Below are positions 1-11,654 of a stretch of 64,000 nt of DNA, piece by piece; position 1 is the stretch's first letter, and every line of letters begins with the position of its first letter. Below the pieces are notes generated by a model. It saw only the letters and a list, made by a program, of their open reading frames with translations. It was not told the origin of the DNA and did no database searches. A program made the translations under genes and the position numbers. Origin of the DNA: Thauera sp. 2A1 (GTDB lineage Bacteria; Pseudomonadota; Gammaproteobacteria; Burkholderiales; Rhodocyclaceae); NCBI RefSeq assembly GCF_009469595.2, contig NZ_SSXV01000003.1:62001-126000 (forward strand), given 5' to 3'.

Positions 1-423
1 GACGGGCTTGGCGCCGAACCGCAGCAGGCGCCGGATGATTATGATGGGCGCCCCCGGCTCGATGCCGAGCATGCGCGAGGCTTCCTGCCCCGCCTTCGCG
101 CGCCAGCAGTCGAGCGGTACGCTCTGCGGATGGGACAGATTGCCATCCATCGGCACCAGGCGTAAAAAGCGGAACATCGCACGCGGGTCGTTGTGCGATG
201 CGACGTAGGTTCCCTTGCCCTGCTTGCGCACCAGTAGATTGTCTGCCGCCATCTCGTCGATGGCCTTGCGGACCGTACCCTGGGAAACATTGAACCGCGA
301 GGCAAGCTCCTGCTCGCTCGGAATGGCCTGGCCTGGACGCCATTCGCCCGCCTCAAGCGCCTGCAAAATCAAGGCCTTGATCTGGCGGTAAAGCGGACTG
401 AAGGTCGGAGCGTCGTGCGACAT
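1..423 (-). CDS. GntR-family (HutC/UTRA-type) transcriptional regulator, C-terminus cut by window edge
   Basis: The reverse strand reads MSHDAPTFSPLYRQIK... followed by a GntR winged-helix (FNVSQGTVRKAIDEM, KQGKGTYV) and the start of a UTRA effector domain (MLGIEPGAPIIIIRRLL). About 141 residues are present and the frame is open at base 1, so the gene is partial. Another in-frame ATG lies 14 codons upstream, but the MSHD start matches the usual spacing to the helix-turn-helix. It is divergent from mdh. Regulators of this type often sit beside TCA-cycle genes in betaproteobacteria, so control of mdh and of genes left of the window is inferred. A 14-bp palindrome in the shared intergenic region is the obvious operator candidate. 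Confidence 0.85.
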   Translation of the reverse strand, partial: MSHDAPTFSPLYRQIKALILQALEAGEWRPGQAIPSEQELASRFNVSQGTVRKAIDEMAADNLLVRKQGKGTYVASHNDPRAMFRFLRLVPMDGNLSHPQSVPLDCWRAKAGQEASRMLGIEPGAPIIIIRRLLRFGAKPV

Positions 424-471
424 GCGCTTATTGAAACACAAATTTTTCAACACGTCCATGTCATGTCTTAT

Positions 472-485
472 GTCTTATATAAGAC
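472..485. promoter_or_regulatory. Candidate GntR operator, 14-bp perfect palindrome
   Basis: GTCTTATATAAGAC is a perfect palindrome about 50 bp upstream of the GntR start and about 160 bp upstream of mdh. It is preceded by two further copies of the half-site (ATGTC and ATGTCTTATG), so the AT-rich element stands out in GC-rich DNA. Binding by the adjacent regulator, and control of both divergent genes, is inferred. Confidence 0.5.
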
Positions 486-646
486 CACAGACCTCATTTG
501 ACATGCGGACCCCTTGCCCATAACATTTCCGCGCCTCCGAGGCTGCCTGACGGGCCGCATCGCGATCCAGACGAATTCTTGCGCAATCGGCCTCATCGGC
601 ACGCATCATCGATCAGCGAGTCAGACTTTTTTGAGGGAGTCACCAC

Positions 647-1639
<993 letters not shown>

Positions 1640-1680
1640 TCGGGACGGCCGGCAGGCGCCGGCCTCTCGAAGCATGCAAG

Positions 1681-1707
1681 GCGCGCGGCCACGGTCGCGC
1701 GCTTTTT
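1681..1707 (+). terminator. Rho-independent terminator after mdh
   Basis: A 7-bp GCGCGCG/CGCGCGC stem with an 8-base loop is followed directly by a run of T. It lies 40 bases after the mdh stop. Confidence 0.7.
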
Positions 1708-1760
1708 CGTTCACCGACCCGCTGCTATCCTAGCCCGCCACATCATCACATCGGCCACGC

Positions 1761-2777
1761 ATGCCGAGTTCCCGCCCCATGAACGCCACTACCGTCCATC
1801 CGCGCGATGTCCTGTTCGCCGGAGAAAAGCCCTTCCCTGCCCTGCCCGCCGTCGACCACTACGCCGGCTCGGAAAAGCTCATGCGCAAGGCTCTGGCGTT
1901 GCAGCAGGAGCTCGGCGCGATCTTCGACATCACCTGCGACTGCGAGGATGGCGCGCGCGCCGGTGCCGAAGCAGAGCACGCGCGGATGGTGGTGGACCTC
2001 GTCAATGGCGCCGACAACCGCTTCGGGCGCGTGGGCGCGCGCATCCACGACATCACCCATCCGCACTGGGAGCGCGACCTCGAGATTCTCGTCGGCGGCG
2101 CCGGCGGACGGCTCGCCTTCATCACGCTGCCCAAGGTGCGATCGGCGGCCGACACTGCGGCGCAGATCGCGGAGCTGCGCCGGGTGGAGGCGTCGGCGGG
2201 CGTTACCCGGCCGCTCCCCGTCCATGTGCTGATCGAAACCCACGGCGCGCTGCGCGAGGCGTGGCAGATCGCCGAGCAGGACGGCGTCGAGTCGCTCGAC
2301 TTCGGCCTGATGGATTTCGTCTCCGGCCACCATGGCGCCATTCCGGGCGCTGCGATGAAGAGCCCGGGCCAGTTCGAGCACCCGCTGGTCGTGCGCGCCA
2401 AGACGGAGATCGCCGCGGCGGCGCTCGCCTGCGGCGTCGTGCCGTCGCACAACGTGACCACCGAGCTGAAGGACATCGACTACATTCGCCGCGACGCCGA
2501 ACGCGCGCGCCGCGAGTTCGGCTACCTGCGCATGTGGAGCATCCATCCGAACCAGATCGTGCCCATCGTCGAGGCGATGCGGCCGGACTTCTCCGAGGTC
2601 GAGGAGGCCACCGAGATCCTCGCCGCTGCGCAGGACGTCGCGTGGGGCCCGATCCAGCACGGTGGCAGGCTGCACGACCGCGCCTCCTACCGCTACTACT
2701 GGGAGCTGCTGCAGCGCGCGCAACAGACCGGCATGGCGTTGCCTGACGCCGCCCTCGGCCGCTTCTTCGCCGCCTGA
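1761..2777 (+). CDS. HpcH/HpaI aldolase / citrate lyase beta-like (CitE-like) protein
   Basis: The 338-residue protein belongs to the HpcH/HpaI and CitE superfamily of Mg-dependent lyases acting on CoA thioesters or 2-oxo acids. Family features include the early phosphate-binding LFAGEKPFPALPAVDHYAGSEKLMRKAL region, the acidic metal-ligand segment (DITCDCEDGA), the substrate arginine in RFGRVGARIHD, VLIETHGALREAW with the second acidic metal ligand, and LDFGLMDFVSGHHG. It resembles malyl-CoA lyase-like members, but the substrate cannot be fixed from sequence. It starts 120 bp after mdh, beyond that gene's terminator. A second ATG lies six codons in. The position beside mdh suggests C4-acid metabolism; this is inference. 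Confidence 0.85.
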   Translation: MPSSRPMNATTVHPRDVLFAGEKPFPALPAVDHYAGSEKLMRKALALQQELGAIFDITCDCEDGARAGAEAEHARMVVDLVNGADNRFGRVGARIHDITHPHWERDLEILVGGAGGRLAFITLPKVRSAADTAAQIAELRRVEASAGVTRPLPVHVLIETHGALREAWQIAEQDGVESLDFGLMDFVSGHHGAIPGAAMKSPGQFEHPLVVRAKTEIAAAALACGVVPSHNVTTELKDIDYIRRDAERARREFGYLRMWSIHPNQIVPIVEAMRPDFSEVEEATEILAAAQDVAWGPIQHGGRLHDRASYRYYWELLQRAQQTGMALPDAALGRFFAA

Positions 2778-2788
2778 CGAACTGCCAC

Positions 2789-4024
2789 GTGGCCGAACCA
2801 CCCGCAAGCCCCGCACGGAATCCGCAGGCAGACGATCGCCTCGCAGCCGGCACGCCGGCCTTCCAGCGCGCCAACCTGGCGATGTTCGTCGGCGGCTTTG
2901 CGACCTTCGCCCTGCTGTATGGCACCCAGCCGATGTTGCCGCTGTTCGCCGCGTCCTTCGGCATCAGCCCGGCGCGGGCCAGCCTCGCGGTGTCCGCCGG
3001 CACCGCGGCGCTCGCGCTGGCGCTGATTCCAGCCAGCGTGCTGGCCGACCGCATCGGCCGCCGCCCTGTCATGAAGGCGGCGCTGGCCGTGGCCGCCGTG
3101 CTGTCGATGGGCGCGGCCCTGATCACCGATTTCAACCAGCTCCTGGTGCTGCGCGCGCTGCTGGGCGCGGCGCTCGCCGGCCTGCCGGCGGCGGCGATGG
3201 CCTACCTGGGGGAAGAGGTCGCGCCCAACGCGCAGGGCCGCGCGATGGGTCTCTACATCGCGGGTAACGCCCTGGGCGGCATGAGCGGCCGCGTGCTCGC
3301 CGCGGTGCTCACCGAGTGGGGCTCGTGGCGCATCGCCCTCGCGGTGCTGGGCGCCCTCGGCGTCGTCGCGGCGATCGTGTTCTGGCAGCGCCTGCCGCCG
3401 TCGCGACATTTCAGCCCGCGCGCGGCCTCGCTCGGACGCCTCGCGCGCGACGCGCGCACCCTGTTCGCCGACGCCGGCCTGCCCTGGCTGTTCCTCACTG
3501 CCTTCCTCGCCATGGGAGCCTTCGTCGGCCTGTACAACTACCTCGGCTTCCGCCTCGGCGACGCGCCATTCGGTCTCGGCCAGAGCGTGATCGGTGCGGT
3601 CTTCCTGCTGTATATCGTCGGCACCTGGGCCTCGGCGTGGGCGGGCGCGCTGGCGGATCGCCACGGACGGCGCAACGTGCAATGGATCATGGTGAGCATC
3701 ATGCTCGCCGGGCTCCTGCTCACGCTGCCTGACAATCTCCCCGTCGTGATCGCTGGCGTGGCGGTATTCACCTTCGGCTTCTTCGCCACCCATTCGCTGG
3801 CAAGCGGCTGGGTGGGGCGCCGGGCGCAGGACCGTCGCGCGCTTGGGGCGGCGATCTACCTGTCGTGCTACTACCTCGGCAGCAGCATCATCGGCAGCGT
3901 GTCGGGCGTCGCCTGGCATGACGGCCGCTGGGCCGCGGTCGTGGCCATCCTGGGCGTCTGCGCCGGCGCCACGCTGCTCATCGCCCTGTGGCTGCGCCGC
4001 CTGGCGCCGATCGGCAGCGACTGA
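2789..4024 (+). CDS. MFS transporter (12-TM efflux type)
   Basis: This 411-residue major facilitator superfamily protein has about 12 hydrophobic segments and the cytoplasmic loop 2-3 signature (ADRIGRRPVMK), with a related ADRHGRRNVQ in the second half. The pattern is like the YnfM/arabinose-efflux group of H+-coupled exporters. The start is a GTG 11 bases after the preceding stop, so it is probably co-transcribed with the CitE-like gene. The substrate is unknown. It converges on the AEC transporter gene with only 18 bases between stops. Confidence 0.85.
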   Translation: MAEPPASPARNPQADDRLAAGTPAFQRANLAMFVGGFATFALLYGTQPMLPLFAASFGISPARASLAVSAGTAALALALIPASVLADRIGRRPVMKAALAVAAVLSMGAALITDFNQLLVLRALLGAALAGLPAAAMAYLGEEVAPNAQGRAMGLYIAGNALGGMSGRVLAAVLTEWGSWRIALAVLGALGVVAAIVFWQRLPPSRHFSPRAASLGRLARDARTLFADAGLPWLFLTAFLAMGAFVGLYNYLGFRLGDAPFGLGQSVIGAVFLLYIVGTWASAWAGALADRHGRRNVQWIMVSIMLAGLLLTLPDNLPVVIAGVAVFTFGFFATHSLASGWVGRRAQDRRALGAAIYLSCYYLGSSIIGSVSGVAWHDGRWAAVVAILGVCAGATLLIALWLRRLAPIGSD

Positions 4025-4042
4025 GGGCTCGTCCCTGGCCGT

Positions 4043-4981
4043 TCAGCGCATGGTGAGCGCCATCAGCACCGGCGTGGTGACGGCCGAGAACAGGGTGGAC
4101 AGCACCAGGCTGCCCGCCACCTCCGCCTCCAGCACCTTGAACTGCAGCGCCATCATGTACACGTTGACGCCCACCGAGATCGACGCCAGCAGCACCACCA
4201 CCTGAGTTTCCATGGCCGGCAGCCCCAGCGCGAGCGCGATGAGCCACACGACCAGCGGTTGCACCACCAGCTTGATGGCCGAGATCGCGCCGGCCATGCG
4301 GATTCCCGCGCGCACGCTGTACTGGGCCAGCCCCATGCCGAGCGCGATCAGCGCCATCGGTGCGGCCGTGTCGGACACCATGCCCAGCGTGGCGCCGACG
4401 AAAGCCGGCAACGGCAGCCCCACCAAGCCGAACAGCGTGCCCGACAGAATCGCCACGATCAGCGGGTTGGTCAGCACGCCACGCACTGTCTTGGCGAAGC
4501 CCTGCACCGAGAACTGGCCATGGCGCGCCCACTCGACCGACACCGTGACCAGGGTCCACAGGGTGAGCGAATTGAACACCAGCACCAGCGCAACGGAAGG
4601 CACCGCGGCCTCGCCCAGCATCAGGCGAGCGATCGGCAGGCCCAGCATGACGTTATTGGAAAAGACCCCGCCCAGGGCGAACACCGATTGCGACACGCCA
4701 TCGAGGCGGAACAGCCGCCACGCCACCACCCGGCCGATCGCGAACACCACCATGCAACTGCCGAAGAAGGCGATCAGCAGGCGTGCATCCACCGGCGGCA
4801 GCCTGGAGAAATCGCTCATCAGGTGGAACAGCATGGCGGGCATCGCCACCGAGAAGACGAAGCGCGACAGCGCGTCGCTCACCGCCTTGGTCCAGCCGCC
4901 CAGGCGCACCAGCGCGTAGCCGGCGAACACGAGCAGGAACAGAGGGGCCGAAAGGCCGAGTTGGTGCAGGAAATGGCTCAT
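4043..4981 (-). CDS. AEC-family (auxin efflux carrier) transporter
   Basis: This 312-residue membrane protein has about ten hydrophobic segments in two halves and the family signatures VFSNNVMLGLPIARL near residue 105 and a matching region near the C-terminus (SISVGVNVYMMALQF). Bacterial AEC proteins transport organic acids such as malate or malonate. The start MSHFLHQLGL was chosen because the open frame upstream (to 5104) codes only for arginine-rich sequence typical of non-coding GC-rich DNA. The gene is divergent from the luciferase-like oxidoreductase gene. The substrate is not predictable. Confidence 0.85.
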   Translation of the reverse strand: MSHFLHQLGLSAPLFLLVFAGYALVRLGGWTKAVSDALSRFVFSVAMPAMLFHLMSDFSRLPPVDARLLIAFFGSCMVVFAIGRVVAWRLFRLDGVSQSVFALGGVFSNNVMLGLPIARLMLGEAAVPSVALVLVFNSLTLWTLVTVSVEWARHGQFSVQGFAKTVRGVLTNPLIVAILSGTLFGLVGLPLPAFVGATLGMVSDTAAPMALIALGMGLAQYSVRAGIRMAGAISAIKLVVQPLVVWLIALALGLPAMETQVVVLLASISVGVNVYMMALQFKVLEAEVAGSLVLSTLFSAVTTPVLMALTMR

Positions 4982-5152
4982 GGGATCGAGATTGTGTGCA
5001 TCGCAGCCAGGTCCGCCGCGACGTCGTCGATGGGAGGTCGCCGCTGGAGCCGATGCGCGCGACGCCGACCTCCACTTCGGGGAATCCCGGCTGTGCGGGC
5101 GCAAGGAAGGATGGTCTAATGATGGTTTCCAAGTTCCACCATTCTATCCACA

Positions 5153-6163
5153 ATGCCGAAGACTCCGCTGTCCATCCTGGACCTCGCCCCCATCGTGCAG
5201 GGCGACACCCCCGCGCAGGCGCTGCACAACGCCACCGACATCGCCCGCCATGCCGACCGTTGGGGCTACAACCGCTACTGGCTCGCCGAACACCACAACA
5301 TGACCGGCATCGCCAGCGCCGCCACGGCGGTGGTGATCGGGCACATCGCCGCCCATACCGAGCGCATCCGTGTCGGTGCCGGCGGCATCATGCTGCCCAA
5401 CCACGCCCCGCTCGTCATCGCCGAGCAGTTCGGCACACTCGAGTCGCTGTTTCCGGGGCGCATCGACCTCGGGCTGGGCCGTGCGCCCGGCACCGACCAG
5501 AACACCGCCCGCGCGCTGCGCCGCAACCTCGGCCACAGCGACGACAGCTTCCCGCAGGACGTGCTCGAGCTGCAGGGGTACTTCAAGCCGGTGCAGCCCG
5601 GCCAGGCGGTGCAGGCAGTGCCCGGGGCGGGTCTCGACGTGCCGATCTGGCTGCTCGGCTCCAGCCTCTTCAGCGCCGAGCTCGCGGCCCATCTGGGCCT
5701 GCCGTATGCCTTCGCCTCGCACTTCGCGCCGCATTACCTGCTGCGCGCGGTGGATCTCTACCGCAGCCGCTTCCAGCCTTCGGAAGCGCTCGACAAGCCG
5801 TACGTGATGGTGGCCGCCAACGCCATCGCCGCCGACACGGACGAGGAGGCCCACTACCTGTTCAGCTCGCTGCGCAACCGCTGGGCGAACATCGCGCGCG
5901 GCGTGCGCGGGCCGCTGCAGCCGCCGTCGAACGACTACGAGAAGCACTGGTCGCCCGACCAGATCGCCTACATCGACGATGCGCTTTCATGTTCCGCCGT
6001 CGGCAGCGCCGACACCGTGCGCAAGGGCCTGGAATACCTGATCGACCGCACGGGCGCCGACGAGCTGGTCCTGACGGCGCAGATCTTCGACCATGCCGCA
6101 CGCCGGCGCTCGTTCGAGATCGTGGCGCAGGCCTGGGGGCTCACGCCCGCGGCGGCGGCCTGA
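5153..6163 (+). CDS. LLM-class flavin-dependent oxidoreductase (luciferase-like monooxygenase)
   Basis: This 336-residue protein starts [24 protein letters not shown], typical of the MsnO8/YhbW-type bacterial luciferase-like family. It contains [57 protein letters not shown] family sequence (residues about 43-95) and [11 protein letters not shown], which line the TIM-barrel flavin site. The enzyme would use reduced FMN (or F420) to oxygenate or oxidise an unknown substrate. It stands alone. A GC-rich stem with a TTCG loop immediately follows the stop, without a clear T tract. Confidence 0.85.
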   Translation: MPKTPLSILDLAPIVQGDTPAQALHNATDIARHADRWGYNRYWLAEHHNMTGIASAATAVVIGHIAAHTERIRVGAGGIMLPNHAPLVIAEQFGTLESLFPGRIDLGLGRAPGTDQNTARALRRNLGHSDDSFPQDVLELQGYFKPVQPGQAVQAVPGAGLDVPIWLLGSSLFSAELAAHLGLPYAFASHFAPHYLLRAVDLYRSRFQPSEALDKPYVMVAANAIAADTDEEAHYLFSSLRNRWANIARGVRGPLQPPSNDYEKHWSPDQIAYIDDALSCSAVGSADTVRKGLEYLIDRTGADELVLTAQIFDHAARRRSFEIVAQAWGLTPAAAA

Positions 6164-6202
6164 CAGGCGCTTCGGCGCCCCCCGGCAGGCGTGCTGGCGA
6201 GC

Positions 6203-7999
6203 TCAGTTTTCGAGCAGCGCCTCCACCGGCACGCCGATGCGCACGTTGCCCCAATGGCGGCCGCCGATCACGATCGGCATGGCCATGTCGCACAGGATCT
6301 CGCCGGTGTCGCGCAGGTAGGTCTGCAGCAGCAGCGCCTCGGTGTTGCGCGCCGCGCGCAGTTCGGGCGGGCGCTCGAACTTGCGGCAGGTGCGGTTGCC
6401 GACGAGATCGGTGTCGTAGTCGCCGGTGAGCGGTCGCGAGAACCTGCTGTTGTGGGCCGACAGGTAGCTGTCGGCATTCACCGCCACGGCGAACACCGCG
6501 CCGCGAGTGGCGGCGAGGCTGTCGTCGAGGATGGCCTGGCAGCGGCGGGTGAATTCGTCGCCCCATGACACGGTGAACTTCGCCGGATTGGTCCCCGGCA
6601 CCGGCCGGTAGTGGCGGTCGAAGACGTCGATACGGCTGCCGGTCATCGCCTCGAGCTCGCCCTGCACCCGATCGCGGAAACGGCGCGCCTGCTCCACCGC
6701 CTGGTCGAAGGCCCCCTGGCCGGTGCGGAAGCGCGACACGAGCTCCTGCACCGCCTCGGTCGCGCGCGTGAGATCGCCCGTGCGCTGCTCGCTGTCGTCC
6801 ATGTGCTGCGCCACCGTGCGCGACAGCTCGTTGATCTCGACGACGTGGTCATGGACGCGGGCATTGGTCGCGGAGAGCGATTCCATGGCGTTGGCGATCT
6901 GCGTCAGTTGCGTGCTGGTGGCCTCGAACTCGCCCACCATGTGCTCGAACTGCTGCGCCGAACGATCGACCACCTCGCGCGTGTGCAGCACGTCCACGTT
7001 GATGACGTCGTTCTCGCTGCGTGTCTCCGCGACCAGCTCCAGCATGCCGTTGATGTTGCCGACGATCTCTGCGGTCGCCTTGTTCACCCGCTCGGCCAGC
7101 TTGCGCACCTCGTCGGCCACCACCGCAAACCCGCGACCGGCCTCGCCGGCGCGCGCCGCTTCGATGGCCGCATTGAGCGCGAGCAGGTTGGTCTGGTCGG
7201 CCACCTCGCGGATCAGTGTGGCGATCTGCTTCACGCTCTCCGAGCGCTGCGAAAGATCATCCACGGTGTGGTTGAACTTCAGCACCTTCTCGCTGACGGC
7301 GTTGATCTTGCCGGCGATGTCGCGCATCTCCTCGAGCGATTCGCGCGCAATGCTGAGGTTGCCGGTGGTCGATTCGGTGATGCGGTGTGCGCTGCCCGAA
7401 ACCTCGTTGATCGCCGCGGTCGATTCGGTGCTGGCCTCGAACACCTGCGAGGTCATGCGCCCCTGCTCGCGCGCATCCTGCGCCGTGCCCTCGACACGCA
7501 CCTTCACCTGCACCGCCTCACGCGCGATGCTCACGCTCATGTGCCGCACCTCGCCGATGATGTGGCGCATCTTGTCGGCAAAGCGGTTGTAGCCGGCGGC
7601 GAGATCGCGCAACTCGTCGTGGGTGGTGAGCGGGAGATTGTGCGAGAAGTCGCCTTCGCCGCGCGCGATCTCGTTGAAGATGCGGGTGATCACACGCACC
7701 GGGCGCACGATCAGCAAGCGCAGGTAAAGGATCTGCCCGACGCAGAACACGAAGGCGAACCCCGTCAGCCCGAGCAGCAGCATCCAGCCGCCATCCAGCG
7801 CGGCGACGACCCGCGCCGCCGTCTCCGGCGGCACTGCGCCCGCCTGCAACAAGGCTTCCACCTCGGCCTTCTGGCGCCAGTAGACGGCCAGATAGGCGAG
7901 ATTGACGACGAAGAGGAAAAGCAGGCTGAAGAGCTTTTTCGTCAGCGAGTTCCAGAAGGTCTTCTCAACGGACTCGTACATCTGCCAAAAGAGTTTCAT
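6203..7999 (-). CDS. Methyl-accepting chemotaxis protein with C-terminal Cache-like sensor
   Basis: This is a 598-residue chemoreceptor. Residues about 18-38 and 70-98 are transmembrane, separated by only about 30 periplasmic residues, so there is almost no external sensor. A HAMP domain ([18 protein letters not shown]) and a coiled-coil signalling domain follow, with the conserved hairpin tip ([41 protein letters not shown] region). The last about 150 residues form a Cache/PAS-like module ([49 protein letters not shown]). Sensing therefore probably takes place in the cytoplasm. The start [15 protein letters not shown] was preferred over an upstream extension that lacks family-like sequence. 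Confidence 0.92.
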   Translation of the reverse strand: MKLFWQMYESVEKTFWNSLTKKLFSLLFLFVVNLAYLAVYWRQKAEVEALLQAGAVPPETAARVVAALDGGWMLLLGLTGFAFVFCVGQILYLRLLIVRPVRVITRIFNEIARGEGDFSHNLPLTTHDELRDLAAGYNRFADKMRHIIGEVRHMSVSIAREAVQVKVRVEGTAQDAREQGRMTSQVFEASTESTAAINEVSGSAHRITESTTGNLSIARESLEEMRDIAGKINAVSEKVLKFNHTVDDLSQRSESVKQIATLIREVADQTNLLALNAAIEAARAGEAGRGFAVVADEVRKLAERVNKATAEIVGNINGMLELVAETRSENDVINVDVLHTREVVDRSAQQFEHMVGEFEATSTQLTQIANAMESLSATNARVHDHVVEINELSRTVAQHMDDSEQRTGDLTRATEAVQELVSRFRTGQGAFDQAVEQARRFRDRVQGELEAMTGSRIDVFDRHYRPVPGTNPAKFTVSWGDEFTRRCQAILDDSLAATRGAVFAVAVNADSYLSAHNSRFSRPLTGDYDTDLVGNRTCRKFERPPELRAARNTEALLLQTYLRDTGEILCDMAMPIVIGGRHWGNVRIGVPVEALLEN

Positions 8000-8186
8000 G
8001 AATCCTGTTTCCGTGGAACATTTGCCTGCATGCATCATCGACGCGCGCGGGCCAGACTTTAACTCGCGATTGCATGCGCTCATGGCGGCTCCGCAGCTCG
8101 CCCGCGGGCACACGGTTCGAACACGGATTTGCCCGTACGTTGTTCGCCTGCGACAATTGCAGACTCGCTACGTCAGCCCGACTGCC

Positions 8187-9695
<1,509 letters not shown>

Positions 9696-9717
9696 GCCAC
9701 GACCGCGCAGCGCACAC

Positions 9718-9757
9718 AACCCCCGCCGGGCGATGCCCGGGCGGGGGTTTCTTTCTT
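9718..9757 (+). terminator. Rho-independent terminator after lysS
   Basis: Arms CCCCCGCC and GGCGGGGG, with an internal GGGC/GCCC extension, are followed by a T-rich tract (TTTCTTTCTT). It lies about 25 bases after the lysS stop. Confidence 0.85.
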
Positions 9758-9862
9758 CTGGCCTCCGCACGGCCCAGCGGCGACACCGGCGGCGCGCCGG
9801 GAGCATCGTCGATTTCCACGGTCTAAGATGCACAAGGAGCACGGATCACCAGGAGGCGGGCG

Positions 9863-10432
9863 ATGAAGCGGCTCGATCTGCAGCACTGGGCGACGACGGT
9901 CTTTCCGCAGGCGCTGCCGCTACCGGTGGCGGCGGGAATGGCCCTGCTTGCGCGATCGGCCATGCGACCGCACGGCGGATGGCTGCTGCTGGCGGCGTTC
10001 GCGCTGGCAGGGCTGGCGCTGTGGACGCTGCTCGAATACCTGCTGCATCGCTTCGTGCTGCATGGCATCGAACCTTTCCGGACCTGGCACCTGCAGCACC
10101 ATCTGCGCCCCGAGGAGCCGATGCGCACGCCGCTGCTGTTCAGCGGGCTGCTGCTGCTCGCGCTGGTCTTCGCGCCCATGCTGGCGATCAGCAATCAATG
10201 GCTGGCGACCGGCCTGGCGCTGGGCCTGCTGGCCGGACACGTCGCGCAGGAGATCGCCCACCACGCGCTGCACACACGCCCGGATGGCGACAGCCACTGG
10301 CTGCTGCGCCGCTTCGGGCAGCACCGCCTGCACCATCTGCACTACCCCGAGGCCGCGTTCGGCACCCTGACCCCGGTATGGGACCACGTGTTCGGCACTT
10401 CCGCGCCGCAAGGCGACAAGCCAGAAGCCTGA
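9863..10432 (+). CDS. Sterol desaturase / fatty acid hydroxylase family protein
   Basis: This 189-residue membrane protein contains the eight-histidine pattern of the non-heme diiron hydroxylase superfamily: HRFVLH near residue 60, HLQHH near 75, HHALH near 133 and HRLHHLHY near 154, interleaved with hydrophobic segments. Such enzymes hydroxylate or desaturate lipids at the membrane. It is short relative to sterol desaturases and closer to the fatty-acid 2-hydroxylase or carotenoid hydroxylase class. It stands between the lysS terminator and the oppositely oriented cio operon. The substrate is unknown. Confidence 0.8.
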   Translation: MKRLDLQHWATTVFPQALPLPVAAGMALLARSAMRPHGGWLLLAAFALAGLALWTLLEYLLHRFVLHGIEPFRTWHLQHHLRPEEPMRTPLLFSGLLLLALVFAPMLAISNQWLATGLALGLLAGHVAQEIAHHALHTRPDGDSHWLLRRFGQHRLHHLHYPEAAFGTLTPVWDHVFGTSAPQGDKPEA

Positions 10433-10478
10433 TCGCCCCGCGCGCCCCGCACGCATCTTCCGGCACGGCCTCCGTTCC

Positions 10479-10643
10479 TCAGCCGGTCGTCAACCCGAAC
10501 ACCCGCATCAGCAGGCGCAGCAGCATGGCAGCCAGCCCCACCACCAGCACGCCCGCCGCCCACAGGCCGCCGAACCAGGCGAGGTGGCGCCATGCGGGGG
10601 AAGGACGACGTGGCGGGAAGTCCCGCCCATGACTCACGTTCAT
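10479..10643 (-). CDS. DUF2474 family small membrane protein of the cio operon
   Basis: This 54-residue protein, MNVSHGRDFPPRRPSPAWRH then one transmembrane helix (WFGGLWAAGVLVVGLAAMLLRLLMRVF), matches the small DUF2474 proteins found last in cyanide-insensitive oxidase operons. Its ATG overlaps the cioB stop codon (TGATG), so translation is coupled. By analogy with CydX it may stabilise the oxidase; that role is inferred. A longer frame upstream (to 10817) is antisense-like noise inside cioB. Confidence 0.8.
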   Translation of the reverse strand: MNVSHGRDFPPRRPSPAWRHLAWFGGLWAAGVLVVGLAAMLLRLLMRVFGLTTG

Positions 10644-11650
10644 CAGTGATAGCCCTCCCCCGCGCGGACCTTGCCGCGGAACACGTAGTACGACCAGGCG
10701 GTGTACATCAGGATGAAGGGGATGATGAACAGCGCGCCCACCAGGATGAACGCCTGGCTCTGCGGCGGCGCGGCGGCCTGCCAGATGCTGATGTCCGGCG
10801 GGATGATCATCGGCCACACGCTGATCGCCAGGCCGGTGTAGCCGAGGAAGACCAGCCCGAGCACATACACGAAAGGCGCCACATGCGGTTCACCGCGCAG
10901 CGAACGCAGCAGTTGCACGGTGAAGAACAGCACCAGCAGCGGAACCGGTGCGAACCACAGCATGTTCGGCCACGAGAACCAGCGCTGCGCGATCGATGCG
11001 TGCGCGAGCGGTGTCCAGATGCTGACGGCGACGATGAACGCGATCAGCAGCCCGATCAGCGGCCGGCTGAGCTGGATCATTCGCGCCTGCAGCGGCCCTT
11101 CCGTCTTCATGATCAGCCAGGTGCTGCCGAGCATCGCATACACCGCGACGACGCCCAGTCCGGTGAAGAGCGGGAACGGTGCGAACCAGTCGAAGGCACC
11201 GCCGGCGAAGGCGCGATTCACCACCGGGATGCCCTCGATGTAGGCCCCCAGCGCAACGCCCTGGAAGAAGGCGGCAGCGATCGAGCCGACGATGAAGGCC
11301 TTGTCCCAGAAGTGACGCTCGTGGTCGTGCGCCTTGAAGCGGAATTCAAAGGCCACACCGCGCAGGATGAGCCCGAGCAGCATGAAGATCAGCGGCAGGT
11401 AGAGCGCACTGAGAACGACCGAATACACCAGCGGGAACGCCGCCAGCAAGCCGGCCCCGCCGAGGATCAGCCAGGTCTCGTTGCCGTCCCACACAGGGGC
11501 GACGGTGTTCATCATCACGTCGCGGTCATGGCGGTCCGGGGCGAACGGAAAGAGGATGCCGATGCCCAGGTCGAAGCCGTCCATGACGACGTACATCATG
11601 ACGCCGAAAAAGATGATCAGGATCCAGATCAGGGAAAGATCGATGCCCAT
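10643..11650 (-). CDS. cioB: Cytochrome bd-type (cyanide-insensitive) quinol oxidase subunit II
   Basis: This 335-residue membrane protein starts MGIDLSLIWILIIFFGVMMYVVMDGFDLGIGILFP, the CydB family N-terminus, and contains the conserved WDGNETWLILGGAGLLAAFP segment. About eight transmembrane helices are visible. It forms the terminal quinol oxidase with subunit I in the cytoplasmic membrane. The start lies 4 bases after the cioA stop, and the stop overlaps the DUF2474 start. The open frame extends upstream into the cioA end, but the MGID start matches the family. Confidence 0.93.
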   Translation of the reverse strand: MGIDLSLIWILIIFFGVMMYVVMDGFDLGIGILFPFAPDRHDRDVMMNTVAPVWDGNETWLILGGAGLLAAFPLVYSVVLSALYLPLIFMLLGLILRGVAFEFRFKAHDHERHFWDKAFIVGSIAAAFFQGVALGAYIEGIPVVNRAFAGGAFDWFAPFPLFTGLGVVAVYAMLGSTWLIMKTEGPLQARMIQLSRPLIGLLIAFIVAVSIWTPLAHASIAQRWFSWPNMLWFAPVPLLVLFFTVQLLRSLRGEPHVAPFVYVLGLVFLGYTGLAISVWPMIIPPDISIWQAAAPPQSQAFILVGALFIIPFILMYTAWSYYVFRGKVRAGEGYH

Positions 11651-11654
11651 GGTT

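Noticed and set aside
6166..6179. GGCGC-TTCG-GCGCC hairpin after the luciferase-like gene as a terminator
   Set aside because: It is short and has no T tract in either direction.
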